Shown: positions 25,083 to 32,802 of the stretch, in pieces | Layout of the letters: each line of letters opens with the position of its first letter | Numbering within the stretch: the stretch's first letter is position 1 | Assembly: GCF_001651035.1 (NCBI RefSeq) | Contig: NZ_LXRG01000032.1 | Coordinates: forward strand, 1 to 52,672 | DNA from: Halomonas sp. ALS9 | GTDB taxonomy: Bacteria; Pseudomonadota; Gammaproteobacteria; Pseudomonadales; Halomonadaceae | Reading direction: 5' to 3' | DNA: 52,672 bases | Notes under the pieces: model-generated | Seen by the model: only the letters and a program-made list of their open reading frames with translations | Told to the model about the DNA's origin: nothing | Database searches by the model: none | Made by a program: the position numbers and the translations under genes

Positions 25083-26045
25083 TCAGCGCTTACCTTCAAT
25101 GCGCAGCTTAGCCACTTCATCCAGCGTCAGGCCTGTCGCTTCAGCAATCTGCTCGTCACTAAGCACCTTCAGCTTGAGCAGATTACGGGCTGTTTTCTCA
25201 ACACCCAGCTTCTCGCCTTTCTCAATACCTAGCTTTTCGCCTTCTTGAATGCCCACTTGACGCTCTTGCTGTGCCCAATTTTCCAAATTTTCTGCCAACA
25301 TGTCTTTATCCTCCACCAAACTGTTGAGCTGATTGAGGTCGACCTCAGCCCCGAGCCGCTGCAAGTGGCGTTTAAGCCAGCGGGTAATAATCTTGTCGAT
25401 ACGTTCTTTATCGGGATCGGCCTGAATAATCGCCACAATCCGATCAACGGCTTGCTGCAGCCCCTGGCGGTTTGTGGAGGCCTTCTCAATACTGAACACC
25501 CCGCTTAGCGGCGACTGTACCAAGCCTAACTGTTCATCAGTATAGCGCCCTTCATCGACCAAATAATAACGCATCCGTGGCTGGTAGACCTGTAGGAGAC
25601 CCGGCGGTTCCGGGGTGATCATGTCATAGAGGTCTAACGATGCCGTCCAACGCTCCGAGCCGTTATACAGCACCACCGGAAACACCGGCGGCAAGCCCTG
25701 GCTGGGCGTGATGACCTTCTGCTTGAATAACTCACTGTAGAAGCAAGCGGCGTAGTGCAACAGCCGAACCGGCATGGTGCGGTCAACCGAAGACTGAAAC
25801 TCCAACAAGATGTACAGGTACACCTCTTGAGTTACACCCTGCCAATTGATGTTGACTGACCACACCACGTCCTCAATTTTTTCTTCGAACAGCGGCGTAA
25901 TGTAGTTGCCTCTATGGCTTTTCAAGGTAGAAAAATCCATTAACTGGGCAATCTCAGCAGGCGCAAAGCCTTCGATAAGTTGCTGAACAAACTCAGGATA
26001 GCTGAATAGCTCTTTGTATCCGGTATCGTGATGGTTATTGACCAT
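25083..26045 (-). CDS. Rpn/YhgA-family recombination-promoting nuclease (PD-(D/E)XK transposase-like)
   Basis: 320 residues from ATG 26045 (AGAGG upstream). The N-terminal domain has HDTGYKELFSYPEFVQQLIEGFAP, then DFSTLK...YITPLFEEKIEDVVWSVNI and YLYILLEFQSSVDRTMPVRLLHYAACFY. This is the PD-(D/E)XK arrangement with the D of EDVVW and E-x-Q in LLEFQSS. The C-terminal tail has repeats of EKGEKLG/IEKGEK and a small helical end (ARNLLKLKVLSDEQIAEATGLTLDEVAKL). Rpn proteins increase RecA-independent recombination and have been linked to phage defence. A tail-only paralogue remnant lies at 19236-19303. Confidence 0.88.
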   Translation of the reverse strand: MVNNHHDTGYKELFSYPEFVQQLIEGFAPAEIAQLMDFSTLKSHRGNYITPLFEEKIEDVVWSVNINWQGVTQEVYLYILLEFQSSVDRTMPVRLLHYAACFYSELFKQKVITPSQGLPPVFPVVLYNGSERWTASLDLYDMITPEPPGLLQVYQPRMRYYLVDEGRYTDEQLGLVQSPLSGVFSIEKASTNRQGLQQAVDRIVAIIQADPDKERIDKIITRWLKRHLQRLGAEVDLNQLNSLVEDKDMLAENLENWAQQERQVGIQEGEKLGIEKGEKLGVEKTARNLLKLKVLSDEQIAEATGLTLDEVAKLRIEGKR

Positions 26046-26127
26046 GGAGACCTCTGCCAATCGTTACGAGACAGATTACCATGCTCATCTTCCCGTAATA
26101 CATCTACAAGATATGATTAAGAGTCCG

Positions 26128-27036
26128 TTACGCTTTGCACTCACTTAGTAATTGCTGACCAACCGGATTAAGCGCCTGTCGTTTAGGCCAAAAGGCAATC
26201 AAGTTCCGGTCACGTCGAGGAGATAACGGCAGCGTCACCACGTTAGCCGTTGGCTTATTGCTTAACGCCAAGGTAGGCACCAAGCTCACACCGACATCGC
26301 CAGCGACCATCTGCAATAGCGTTCGCGTATCGCGTACCCAGAAATCCACCTGGAAGGTATCGACCTCTTCCAACGAGTGGGCAAATATCTGCTGGATAAG
26401 CGCTTCACAACCGCCTGACGACATAATAAGCGGGTGCTCAGCCAGTTCCGCCACCGTCACGCTGGCTTGTTTGCTGAGGGGATGGCTTGCGGGCAATACA
26501 GCAACAATCTCATCCTTCTTTAATAGCTGCCAATCAAAGTGCTCACGCCAGTAAGTGAGATTCAGCTGGGAGACATCGGTTGTGATCCCCATATTGACCA
26601 CGCCGCTTTCCACCCACTCCTTTATCTCTTCCTCCATGCCTTCCAGAACCAGGCTGATGGCATCCGGGTAGCGGTTCGCAAAGCTCGCAAGCAGAGGCGA
26701 TAACCAGCCAGATAAAGCACTAGGAATAACGCCTATCTTCAGCGCTTCATCCGCCTCGTTATGAAACTGCCCTACCTGCTGGCTTAATACCTGTAGCTCA
26801 CCTACCACCTTTCTGGCGCTAGTAAGTACTAACTCTCCCAGCAGAGTGGGCACCAGCCCTTCTGGGCTTTTTATGATCAGCGGGCCACCTGCCAGCTGCT
26901 CCAGTGCCTGCATGGAATGACTCACCCCCGACTGGCTAACGCCAAGGCGCTCCGCCGCGCGGGTATAAGACTGCGCTTCCGCCACGGCAAGCAGCGCGCG
27001 AAGTTGGGCAATAGAGATATCCGCCCCTCTGATCAT
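26128..27036 (-). CDS. LysR-family transcriptional regulator (EamA-linked)
   Basis: 302 residues from ATG 27036 (GAGGAG upstream). HTH: ISIAQLRALLAVAEAQSYTRAAERLGVSQSGVSHSMQALEQLAGGPLI (about residues 6-55). The effector domain starts ALKIGVIPSALSGWLSPLLASFANRYPDAISLVLEGMEEEIKEW. It is divergent from an EamA-type transporter gene that is truncated after 95 codons, so its presumed target is broken. A second copy of its C-terminal end is found at 24828-24889. Confidence 0.9.
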   Translation of the reverse strand: MIRGADISIAQLRALLAVAEAQSYTRAAERLGVSQSGVSHSMQALEQLAGGPLIIKSPEGLVPTLLGELVLTSARKVVGELQVLSQQVGQFHNEADEALKIGVIPSALSGWLSPLLASFANRYPDAISLVLEGMEEEIKEWVESGVVNMGITTDVSQLNLTYWREHFDWQLLKKDEIVAVLPASHPLSKQASVTVAELAEHPLIMSSGGCEALIQQIFAHSLEEVDTFQVDFWVRDTRTLLQMVAGDVGVSLVPTLALSNKPTANVVTLPLSPRRDRNLIAFWPKRQALNPVGQQLLSECKA

Positions 27037-27135
27037 CACAACTCCTCATGGCGACCATGACCTAATCGAGTTTCTAGCCGCAGGTTAGCGGCTTCTATGC
27101 TGGCCCCTCTCTTATCATCAAGACCAGGAGCCCGC

Positions 27136-27423
27136 ATGTCTATCGCCCTTGCCCTAAGCGCCATGGTGCTGCTCGGCAGTACACACTTTATCAATGGCGT
27201 GCTCGCCCGTTTTTACCCGCCGCTCAATATTACGTGTTACACCCACCTGGGCGGCGCGCTTGTCGGTTTTGCAGGCGCTCTGCTCTTTTCTCACTGGGAG
27301 CCAACCGTATGGATATGGGGCGCGCTGACGGGCATCGGCTCCGCTCTTGGGGCCTGGCTACTTTATCAAGGGTTAGCGCGAGCGCCCTTCGCCATCGTGG
27401 TGCCTGCAAGTGCACCACACTAG
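27136..27423 (+). pseudogene. Truncated EamA/DMT-family transporter gene
   Basis: From ATG 27136 (AGGAG at 27126-27130) 95 residues are readable: LSAMVLLGSTHFINGVLARFYPP, two or three further helices, then LLYQGLARAPFAIVVPASA. This is the first third of a ten-helix drug/metabolite transporter. The frame then stops in unrelated sequence at about 27410-27423, next to IS3-family DNA. The rest of the gene is not in the window. Confidence 0.75.
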
Positions 27424-27470
27424 TCCACGTGACACCATAAAGCGCACTACGTCTCGGCGTGCAGGGGCGC

Positions 27471-27734
27471 TCACCACTTTTTTCTCAGCGCCTCGCGAGT
27501 GACCTCCATCTCCAGTAGCGACTCAGCGAGCAGCTTTTTCAAGCGTCCATTTTCGGCTTCGAGCTCTTTGGGTCGCTTGGCATCGGGCACGCTCATGCCG
27601 CCAAACTTGCTGCGCCATAGATAATAACTAGCTTCTGAGAAACCGTGCCGACGGCATAGCTCCTTGATGGGCAGCCCCGCTTCTGCTTCGCCCAGGAAGC
27701 CAATGATCTGTTCTTCACTGAAACGCTTCTTCAT
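27471..27734 (-). mobile_element. IS3-family (IS407-type) transposase OrfA, orfB missing
   Basis: 87 residues from ATG 27734 (GGAG upstream): KKRFSEEQIIGFLGEAEAGLPIKELCRRHGFSEASYYLWRSKFGGM, an HTH of the IS407 group, followed by a leucine-zipper-like ELEAENGRLKKLLAESLLEMEVTREALRKKW. OrfB, which carries the DDE catalytic domain, should follow at lower coordinates, but the sequence ends after about 45 bases at the truncated EamA gene. The element is therefore inactive on its own. Confidence 0.8.
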
Positions 27735-27789
27735 GTCCAATCTCCTTACGCATAGGATCGGACTCTAAAGTGTAGCGCTACTCAAGAAG

Positions 27790-27979
27790 GGGGTGACGTC
27801 GAGTTTCACGAGCTGCTGCGGCAACATTTATGCGATCAGCGAGTGCTAACGCATCTTGACGGTAGGCATCGGAGTAACGGGTATAGGATTTTTCTTCATC
27901 GATATCGTTGATCTTACCATGGCCACCTCATCGTAGCGTATTACATTCTAGAGGTGTCCACTATTAATGGGCGGGATCA
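27790..27979 (-). mobile_element. Left-end remnant of a second, IS3-type element
   Basis: The end at 27955-27979 read on the minus strand starts TGATCCCGCCCATTAATAGT and then GGACA, closely matching the IS3 left inverted repeat. Just inside, the minus strand encodes YTRYSDAYRQDALALADRINVAAAARE, the start of an IS3-group OrfA HTH, without an in-frame start codon and cut off at about 27793. It was evidently broken where the IS407-type remnant now begins. Confidence 0.65.
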
Positions 27980-28061
27980 GAAATGTTTAGGCACAAAAAC
28001 ACGCCACCTCAAGTGAGTAGAACTAAAACATTAGCAAACATTTTTTCTCACCTCATACACT

Positions 28062-28706
28062 TCACTGAGAAGAAGGCAATGCAAGCAGTGCAAAACCAAA
28101 TCCAATTAACACAATTCCTGTCGTCCTTTCCATCCACTCTAAAGCTTTTGGCTTAGCCAATATCTTTTTTGCCTTCCGAGCCAGCCCAGAATACATATGC
28201 AGCGTAGCAATTGATATGCATATAAAAATCCCAGTCAACACAGTAAACTGAGGAAACACAGGCTGATCAAAATTTATAAACTGTGGGAATAATGCTCCAA
28301 AAAAAAGTATAGGCTTAGGGTTAATTATAGCCAGCAGAAAAGCCTCCCGAAAATATTCCCAATATGACCTCTCTAGATTCTCTTCATATTCTGAGAAAGC
28401 CTTACCAGCCTTACTTTTTCCTCTATTCTGCAATAAATACCGTCCCCCTAGATAGATCAAATAGATTGCTCCGGCCACCTTTGTTACAGAAAACAACATA
28501 GATGAACTTGCCAAAATGGCGCTCAGTCCCATTATAGATGCGGAGGAAAGAATCAGTAGAGCTAGTGCATTTCCCAATATACCAAACGATGCGCACACAT
28601 AGTTGCTAGTTATACCATTCTTTATTGCCAGAACAATTGCAGGCCCCGGACTGGCTATAGACATGGCTGAAACAACTGAAAATGCAGCTATTACACTACC
28701 ATCCAT
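28062..28706 (-). CDS. LysE/RhtB-family amino-acid exporter
   Basis: Inner-membrane exporter of 214 residues from ATG 28706, which is 6 bases after GGAG. Six helices. Family features are SIASPGPAIVLAIKNGI at the first loop (PGP), YLIYLGGRYLLQ after helix 3 and FLLAIINPKPILFFGALFPQFI (NPK motif) in the middle. It is last in the AT-rich six-gene operon and follows a class III aminotransferase by 57 bases. Members export amino acids such as lysine, homoserine or threonine; here it most likely exports the product of the cluster and gives self-protection. That role is inferred from context. Confidence 0.86.
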   Translation of the reverse strand: MDGSVIAAFSVVSAMSIASPGPAIVLAIKNGITSNYVCASFGILGNALALLILSSASIMGLSAILASSSMLFSVTKVAGAIYLIYLGGRYLLQNRGKSKAGKAFSEYEENLERSYWEYFREAFLLAIINPKPILFFGALFPQFINFDQPVFPQFTVLTGIFICISIATLHMYSGLARKAKKILAKPKALEWMERTTGIVLIGFGFALLALPSSQ

Positions 28707-28763
28707 CTTCATCTCCAAATAGAAAACAACCTCGTTACATATAATGAATTATTGATGGACTGG

Positions 28764-29987
28764 TTACATTCCAACAATTTCTCTTTTTACCTCAAGCAAA
28801 CAGCTCTCTAGGTGATCTGTATTCGAGTTCAAAGGAGGCATGACCTTTATGACGCGAGGATCTCCTCCACATGCCTCAACAAGAATTTTTTTCCTGAATA
28901 GGAAATTTCGCACGGCGTCTGACGATTCCCTATCGGCCATATGAACTCCGCATATCATACCTCTCCCCGTCACTGCAAGCCCTTCGGAACGTAAACAATC
29001 AGAAAAATCACTCATAACATTTTCATTATTATTCTTTATTTCTTTAAATTCTTTTGATGAAAAGAGATCCAGCATAAAGCATGCTGACTTAACTGCTAGT
29101 GTGTTCCCACGGAAGGTTCCACTGTTCTCTCCAGGATCCAAAACATCTAGTTCTTTTTTTACCAAAACAAGAGACATTGGTATGCCAAACCCTGAAAGGC
29201 TTTTAGCCAAACAAATAACATCTGGATATTTATCTGATAAATTGGAAAAACTAAAGAACCCTCCTGCTCTACCGCAACCTACTTGTATATCGTCGACGAT
29301 TGAGACCACTCCCAACTCTTCACACATTCCAATAACATCGTTATACCATGACGAAGAACAACAGTTCATACCTCCTTCGGCCTGTATCGTTTCTAACACA
29401 AGAGCAGCCGGGATAGAATACCCGCCACTGCAGTCATTAATAATCTTATTATAAATATTTATATATTTTTCATTCGCAACATCATCATAATACCCCTCAT
29501 ATGGAAGGCGCATTACTGATTGCAAGTCAACGTAGGAGCCATTTCTTTTGTATCTATTCCCAGTAATAGATAAAGAGTTATAGCTTAGCCCATGAAAGGA
29601 GTTAGTAAAACATGCAACCTCCCTTCTACCAGTATATTTTCTTGCATATTTAATTGCTGCCTCTATTGCCAGAGTTCCCGAAGGAGGAGAGAAATAGTAC
29701 CTATACTTCCCTCTGATCTCTCGAGGTAGGATATAAGATTCGAACTTTTCAATGAATTCTAATTTTGCTTGTGTATAAAAATCCAACGAATGGACAGCAC
29801 CATTATCATTGATATACTCCATTATTCGACTTTTCATAAAATCATTATTATGCCCAAAGTTTGACACTCCCGCAGACGAGAACATATCAAAATACTTACA
29901 CCCATTTGAATCAATAAAATACTCATCTTTAGCGTGGGCCACGGTTATATTGAACTGCGAACCATATGAGTTAACTAACGACTCCAT
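28764..29987 (-). CDS. EctB-like class III aminotransferase
   Basis: PLP-dependent aminotransferase of 407 residues, nearest in pattern to diaminobutyrate-2-oxoglutarate transaminases. Markers are YFSPPSGTLAIEAAIKYARKYTGR (99-121), FTNSFHGLSYNSLSITGN with His132, Glu199 in LETIQAEGG, Asp232 in VSIVDDIQVGCGR (most family members have D-E-I-Q here; this one has D-D-I-Q), and the PLP lysine Lys262 in CLAKSLSGFGIPMSL. There is no ectA or ectC beside it, so it is not the ectoine operon. It is the fifth gene of the cluster, 14 bases after the desaturase-like gene. It probably installs a terminal amino group on an aldehyde or keto intermediate. Confidence 0.85.
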   Translation of the reverse strand: MESLVNSYGSQFNITVAHAKDEYFIDSNGCKYFDMFSSAGVSNFGHNNDFMKSRIMEYINDNGAVHSLDFYTQAKLEFIEKFESYILPREIRGKYRYYFSPPSGTLAIEAAIKYARKYTGRREVACFTNSFHGLSYNSLSITGNRYKRNGSYVDLQSVMRLPYEGYYDDVANEKYINIYNKIINDCSGGYSIPAALVLETIQAEGGMNCCSSSWYNDVIGMCEELGVVSIVDDIQVGCGRAGGFFSFSNLSDKYPDVICLAKSLSGFGIPMSLVLVKKELDVLDPGENSGTFRGNTLAVKSACFMLDLFSSKEFKEIKNNNENVMSDFSDCLRSEGLAVTGRGMICGVHMADRESSDAVRNFLFRKKILVEACGGDPRVIKVMPPLNSNTDHLESCLLEVKREIVGM

Positions 29988-30001
29988 ATCTACATCCCCC
30001 C

Positions 30002-31033
30002 CTATTTCTGTACAAGCCTATTATACAAGTCTCCAATGGCAGAACGCTGTCGAGAGCCACTATAAAATAATCCATAGCTATAGTTGGATGAATACGTACC
30101 ATCAACTTCACTTAGGCTTCTATCTGCAATTTTGCTATATTTCCAATGCAGTCTCGGATATTTGTGATGGAGAAGGTGATACGAATCTGTTAGCGGACTA
30201 ACTAACATTCGAACAAAATAACCTGCCACAGGAGCATATAGAGTTCTCTGAGTTACTACAGAATCGTGAACAGATTTGCTATTCCCTGCATCGTAATCAA
30301 TAAACCATCTATGCTCGGCCAGCAAAGACCACCATGAAAACAGTGGGTATATAAACACCAAAGAAATAGTATAAATAAAAACCCCTCCCACTCCACCTAA
30401 ATAATATACAAGAGAGACAACAAGAATGTTAACAATAAGTCTTTCGGCGGCCTGTATTTTTCCTCCACCAAAGAATGCGCTCCACATTATAGAAGCTGTT
30501 TCAATTATCCCCTTAAAGGAAAAAGAGTGAAATACAATATGTAAGAATTTTCTCATTGATATTCCATGTGAAAGGCCCACACTTCTCAACCGCGGAACAT
30601 TAGGGTCACTATCTGTATTTGCATTAGGGTGGTGCTCCACACAGTGACTTATGAACCTTCTATTCGAGTCAGACTTAAAAATCAAATAATTCCCTAACAC
30701 ATCTGCCATTTTATATTGTATGTATTTATTTCTTCCGAAGCCCATATGAATAGCAGTATGGCCAATTTCTTGCAATGCCCGAAACCGTCCTCCTACAAAA
30801 ATAGCGACAACGGCTCCTACAACGTAATAATCAAAATTATTATATAAAGTTATTAGAATTAGTATTTCAGACCAAACAGCTAAAAAGGATGCTAACTCAA
30901 ACCAATAGTCACTATCTCTCACACAATTGGGGCGTTTTCTAGCCTGTATCATCTCGTATACTAGTTTATGGTCTCGATATCTAAGAGATTCAGATATTCG
31001 ACAAATTAGCCAAATCGCGACTAAGTATTTCAT
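30002..31033 (-). CDS. Membrane fatty-acid-desaturase-family di-iron enzyme
   Basis: 343 residues with four or more hydrophobic segments and the three histidine boxes of membrane di-iron desaturases/hydroxylases: HTAIH (His92, His96), HCVEHH (130-135) and HLLHH (286-290), plus an extra HR at 241. ATG overlaps the preceding gene's stop (ATGA, 31030-31033). Proteins of this family usually desaturate or hydroxylate acyl chains. A few, such as RtxC of rhizobitoxine biosynthesis, act on amino-acid derivatives. The neighbours here are aminotransferases and no acyl carrier or ligase gene, so an amino-acid-type substrate is my inference. Confidence 0.85.
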   Translation of the reverse strand: MKYLVAIWLICRISESLRYRDHKLVYEMIQARKRPNCVRDSDYWFELASFLAVWSEILILITLYNNFDYYVVGAVVAIFVGGRFRALQEIGHTAIHMGFGRNKYIQYKMADVLGNYLIFKSDSNRRFISHCVEHHPNANTDSDPNVPRLRSVGLSHGISMRKFLHIVFHSFSFKGIIETASIMWSAFFGGGKIQAAERLIVNILVVSLVYYLGGVGGVFIYTISLVFIYPLFSWWSLLAEHRWFIDYDAGNSKSVHDSVVTQRTLYAPVAGYFVRMLVSPLTDSYHLLHHKYPRLHWKYSKIADRSLSEVDGTYSSNYSYGLFYSGSRQRSAIGDLYNRLVQK

Positions 31034-31866
31034 GCGGTCACCTCATCATCCAGCGTCTTCAAAAGGCGATTAACTCCTTTCATATTTCTGCTCATTGAGT
31101 CTGAACTTTTGGAAAAGCTTACAGACAAGTCATGCTTGCTAAAAACACTCTCATACATACCAAAGTCGTGCTTCAAAAAACTATCCTTTGCTGCCATTAT
31201 TGATTCTTTTAGGAACACACGCTCATCATCACTTCCGTATCTTATGAGGTCTCTAACTGCTTCAATAAATATCAAAGAGTGCACAGCTTCATCTTTATTA
31301 TGCTTGTCAACAAGAGTTCTATTGCAGACCCTAATTTCTAATGACCTTGAGAGAACTTCAAGAAAAGCGTTTATACTCACCTCTGCAACAGCAGCATAAG
31401 CTACCGTCACAATATTTCGTTTCCATTCCTCTGTTTCTCCTGATAACTTTTCCTTCATTTCTCGAACAGTAACTGAAGGTATGCTGTCAATTTCTTTATT
31501 ATATCTTTCTTTAGCTTCATTCACAGCTAAAGTGTGACAATAAGTATGGAACTTTTCATCTACTGACGTTTGCAGAAGGCCCTCTTTTACTTCTTTCCTG
31601 ATATACGGAAAATCACATAATATACTAATAGCGGGTACCGCAATCTGTTCTTCAGCCTGGATTGTCCTCCAGTTATAGTGGATCCAAAGCCCAGTAGCTA
31701 TAGAGCGCTTTTCTCTTTCATACCCCTCATTATCATCTACTTCAAACTCAGGAAGTGAGGACAAAGGATAATCGTATAAACAAGGATCTTCCTCAAAACA
31801 TGGAAACCAGCTGCGTACGGAGGCATTGTTTGCCCAATTATCCGTTACTTTATCAAGCTTACTCAC
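31030..31866 (-). CDS. AurF-like di-iron N-oxygenase
   Basis: 278 residues of the p-aminobenzoate N-oxygenase (AurF) family, a helical di-iron oxygenase that oxidises amines to hydroxylamine, nitroso, nitro or oxime groups. All expected iron ligands can be placed: Glu72 or Glu73 (QAEEQIAVPA), Glu104 and His107 (DEKFH), Glu162 (AEVSINAFLE), then His189, Glu193 and His196 (HNKDEAVH). The 27-residue step from Glu162 to the HxxxExxH motif equals that in AurF. The start is GTG 31866 with AAGGAG upstream, and it overlaps the stop of the PanB-like gene by four bases. The substrate is unknown; the enzyme probably oxidises an amine made by one of the two aminotransferases. Confidence 0.85.
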   Translation of the reverse strand: MSKLDKVTDNWANNASVRSWFPCFEEDPCLYDYPLSSLPEFEVDDNEGYEREKRSIATGLWIHYNWRTIQAEEQIAVPAISILCDFPYIRKEVKEGLLQTSVDEKFHTYCHTLAVNEAKERYNKEIDSIPSVTVREMKEKLSGETEEWKRNIVTVAYAAVAEVSINAFLEVLSRSLEIRVCNRTLVDKHNKDEAVHSLIFIEAVRDLIRYGSDDERVFLKESIMAAKDSFLKHDFGMYESVFSKHDLSVSFSKSSDSMSRNMKGVNRLLKTLDDEVTA

Positions 31867-32789
31867 AATGAGTACTCCTTAATTATGGAGAGAAATTCAT
31901 CAACAGAAACAGGATTTCTGGGAGAAGGAGGGAAGACATTTGCTTTACATAAGCCGATTAATTTAGTAATACAGTCTTCAATCAGAAGATTATTGTATTT
32001 ATCTTTAACGTCTGAGCGGTCTATTGTCGCTGTAGGGGGAAAGAAAATAGATTCCTTCTCTGCCTTTACAACAGCGTCCCATATATTCAGGGACTGCCCC
32101 CCTAAAAAGGCCCTTCCAGAAAATATTGAGTACGGTACTACATTTTTTTTAACTGCAATCTCTGTCAACACACTATTTGCTATCTCTGTCAGCCTTTCAA
32201 GAATTACAAACCTTGCTCCAAGATTGGCTGCCACATCTAAAACATTTTCTAGTTCTTTTATTTCCTCAACAGACCCCCCGTATACTCTATTATCGTTTTT
32301 CTGCGGGGTATATCCTATATGGACGGCCCAATATTTTGGAGATATATCAATTTCCTTCAAAGGCCATAAATCGGATATCGTTTCCGCCTCTATCTTTATG
32401 ATATCAGCGCCATTTTTCAAATATTCATTTACGATCTTCAATAGCTCACTACTACTTATACCATCAGGTATGTCGGCCATTAGAAGTGGAGGAGAGACGT
32501 TTTCTATTTCATTACTATCAATTGCAACTCTGACTTCCTTTATCAAGGATGGCAAAATATTAATCGCTTCATTAGTCAATTCTTTATTCAATCTTGTGGA
32601 TGGCAGACCCATGTGTGTCATAAAATATGAGTCCCCTACCATTACTGACTCTATATTTTCTATAGAATTTTTTCTCAATGACGAAGCGAGTGAGATGTAC
32701 TCATAGTCATAGTACAAATTAATTTTCATCCCTGGGTTATTAGGAAACTTCTTTCTTTTCTCCAAAATTTCATTTACCCTATCATTCAT
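31863..32789 (-). CDS. PanB-like ketoacid hydroxymethyltransferase family protein
   Basis: 308 residues, TIM barrel of the ketopantoate hydroxymethyltransferase/PEP mutase superfamily. Catalytic positions of PanB can be matched: Asp53 (VGDS), Asp106 (LLMADIP), Lys132 and Glu134 (GADIIKIE), His157 (HIGYTPQ) and Glu198 (VILE). The C-terminal third, which in PanB has the GIGAG and HD motifs, is strongly diverged (IFSGRAFLGGQSLNIWDAVVK). It is therefore probably a paralogue with another 2-oxo acid substrate, not the pantothenate enzyme. No panC is nearby. It sits second in the operon, 13 bases after the class I aminotransferase, which could supply the 2-oxo acid. Other reactions of the superfamily cannot be excluded. 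Confidence 0.8.
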   Translation of the reverse strand: MNDRVNEILEKRKKFPNNPGMKINLYYDYEYISLASSLRKNSIENIESVMVGDSYFMTHMGLPSTRLNKELTNEAINILPSLIKEVRVAIDSNEIENVSPPLLMADIPDGISSSELLKIVNEYLKNGADIIKIEAETISDLWPLKEIDISPKYWAVHIGYTPQKNDNRVYGGSVEEIKELENVLDVAANLGARFVILERLTEIANSVLTEIAVKKNVVPYSIFSGRAFLGGQSLNIWDAVVKAEKESIFFPPTATIDRSDVKDKYNNLLIEDCITKLIGLCKANVFPPSPRNPVSVDEFLSIIKEYSL

Positions 32790-32802
32790 AAAACATATCC
32801 TT

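Noticed and set aside
28764..29987. Ectoine operon (ectB)
   Set aside because: The aminotransferase resembles EctB, but no ectA or ectC neighbours exist and the catalytic context has D-D-I-Q instead of D-E-I-Q; it belongs to the AT-rich cluster.
31885..32706. 273-codon plus-strand ORF opposite the PanB-like gene
   Set aside because: Antisense to a protein with clear PanB motifs; translation is Ser/Phe-rich with no domain, typical of an AT-rich antisense frame.
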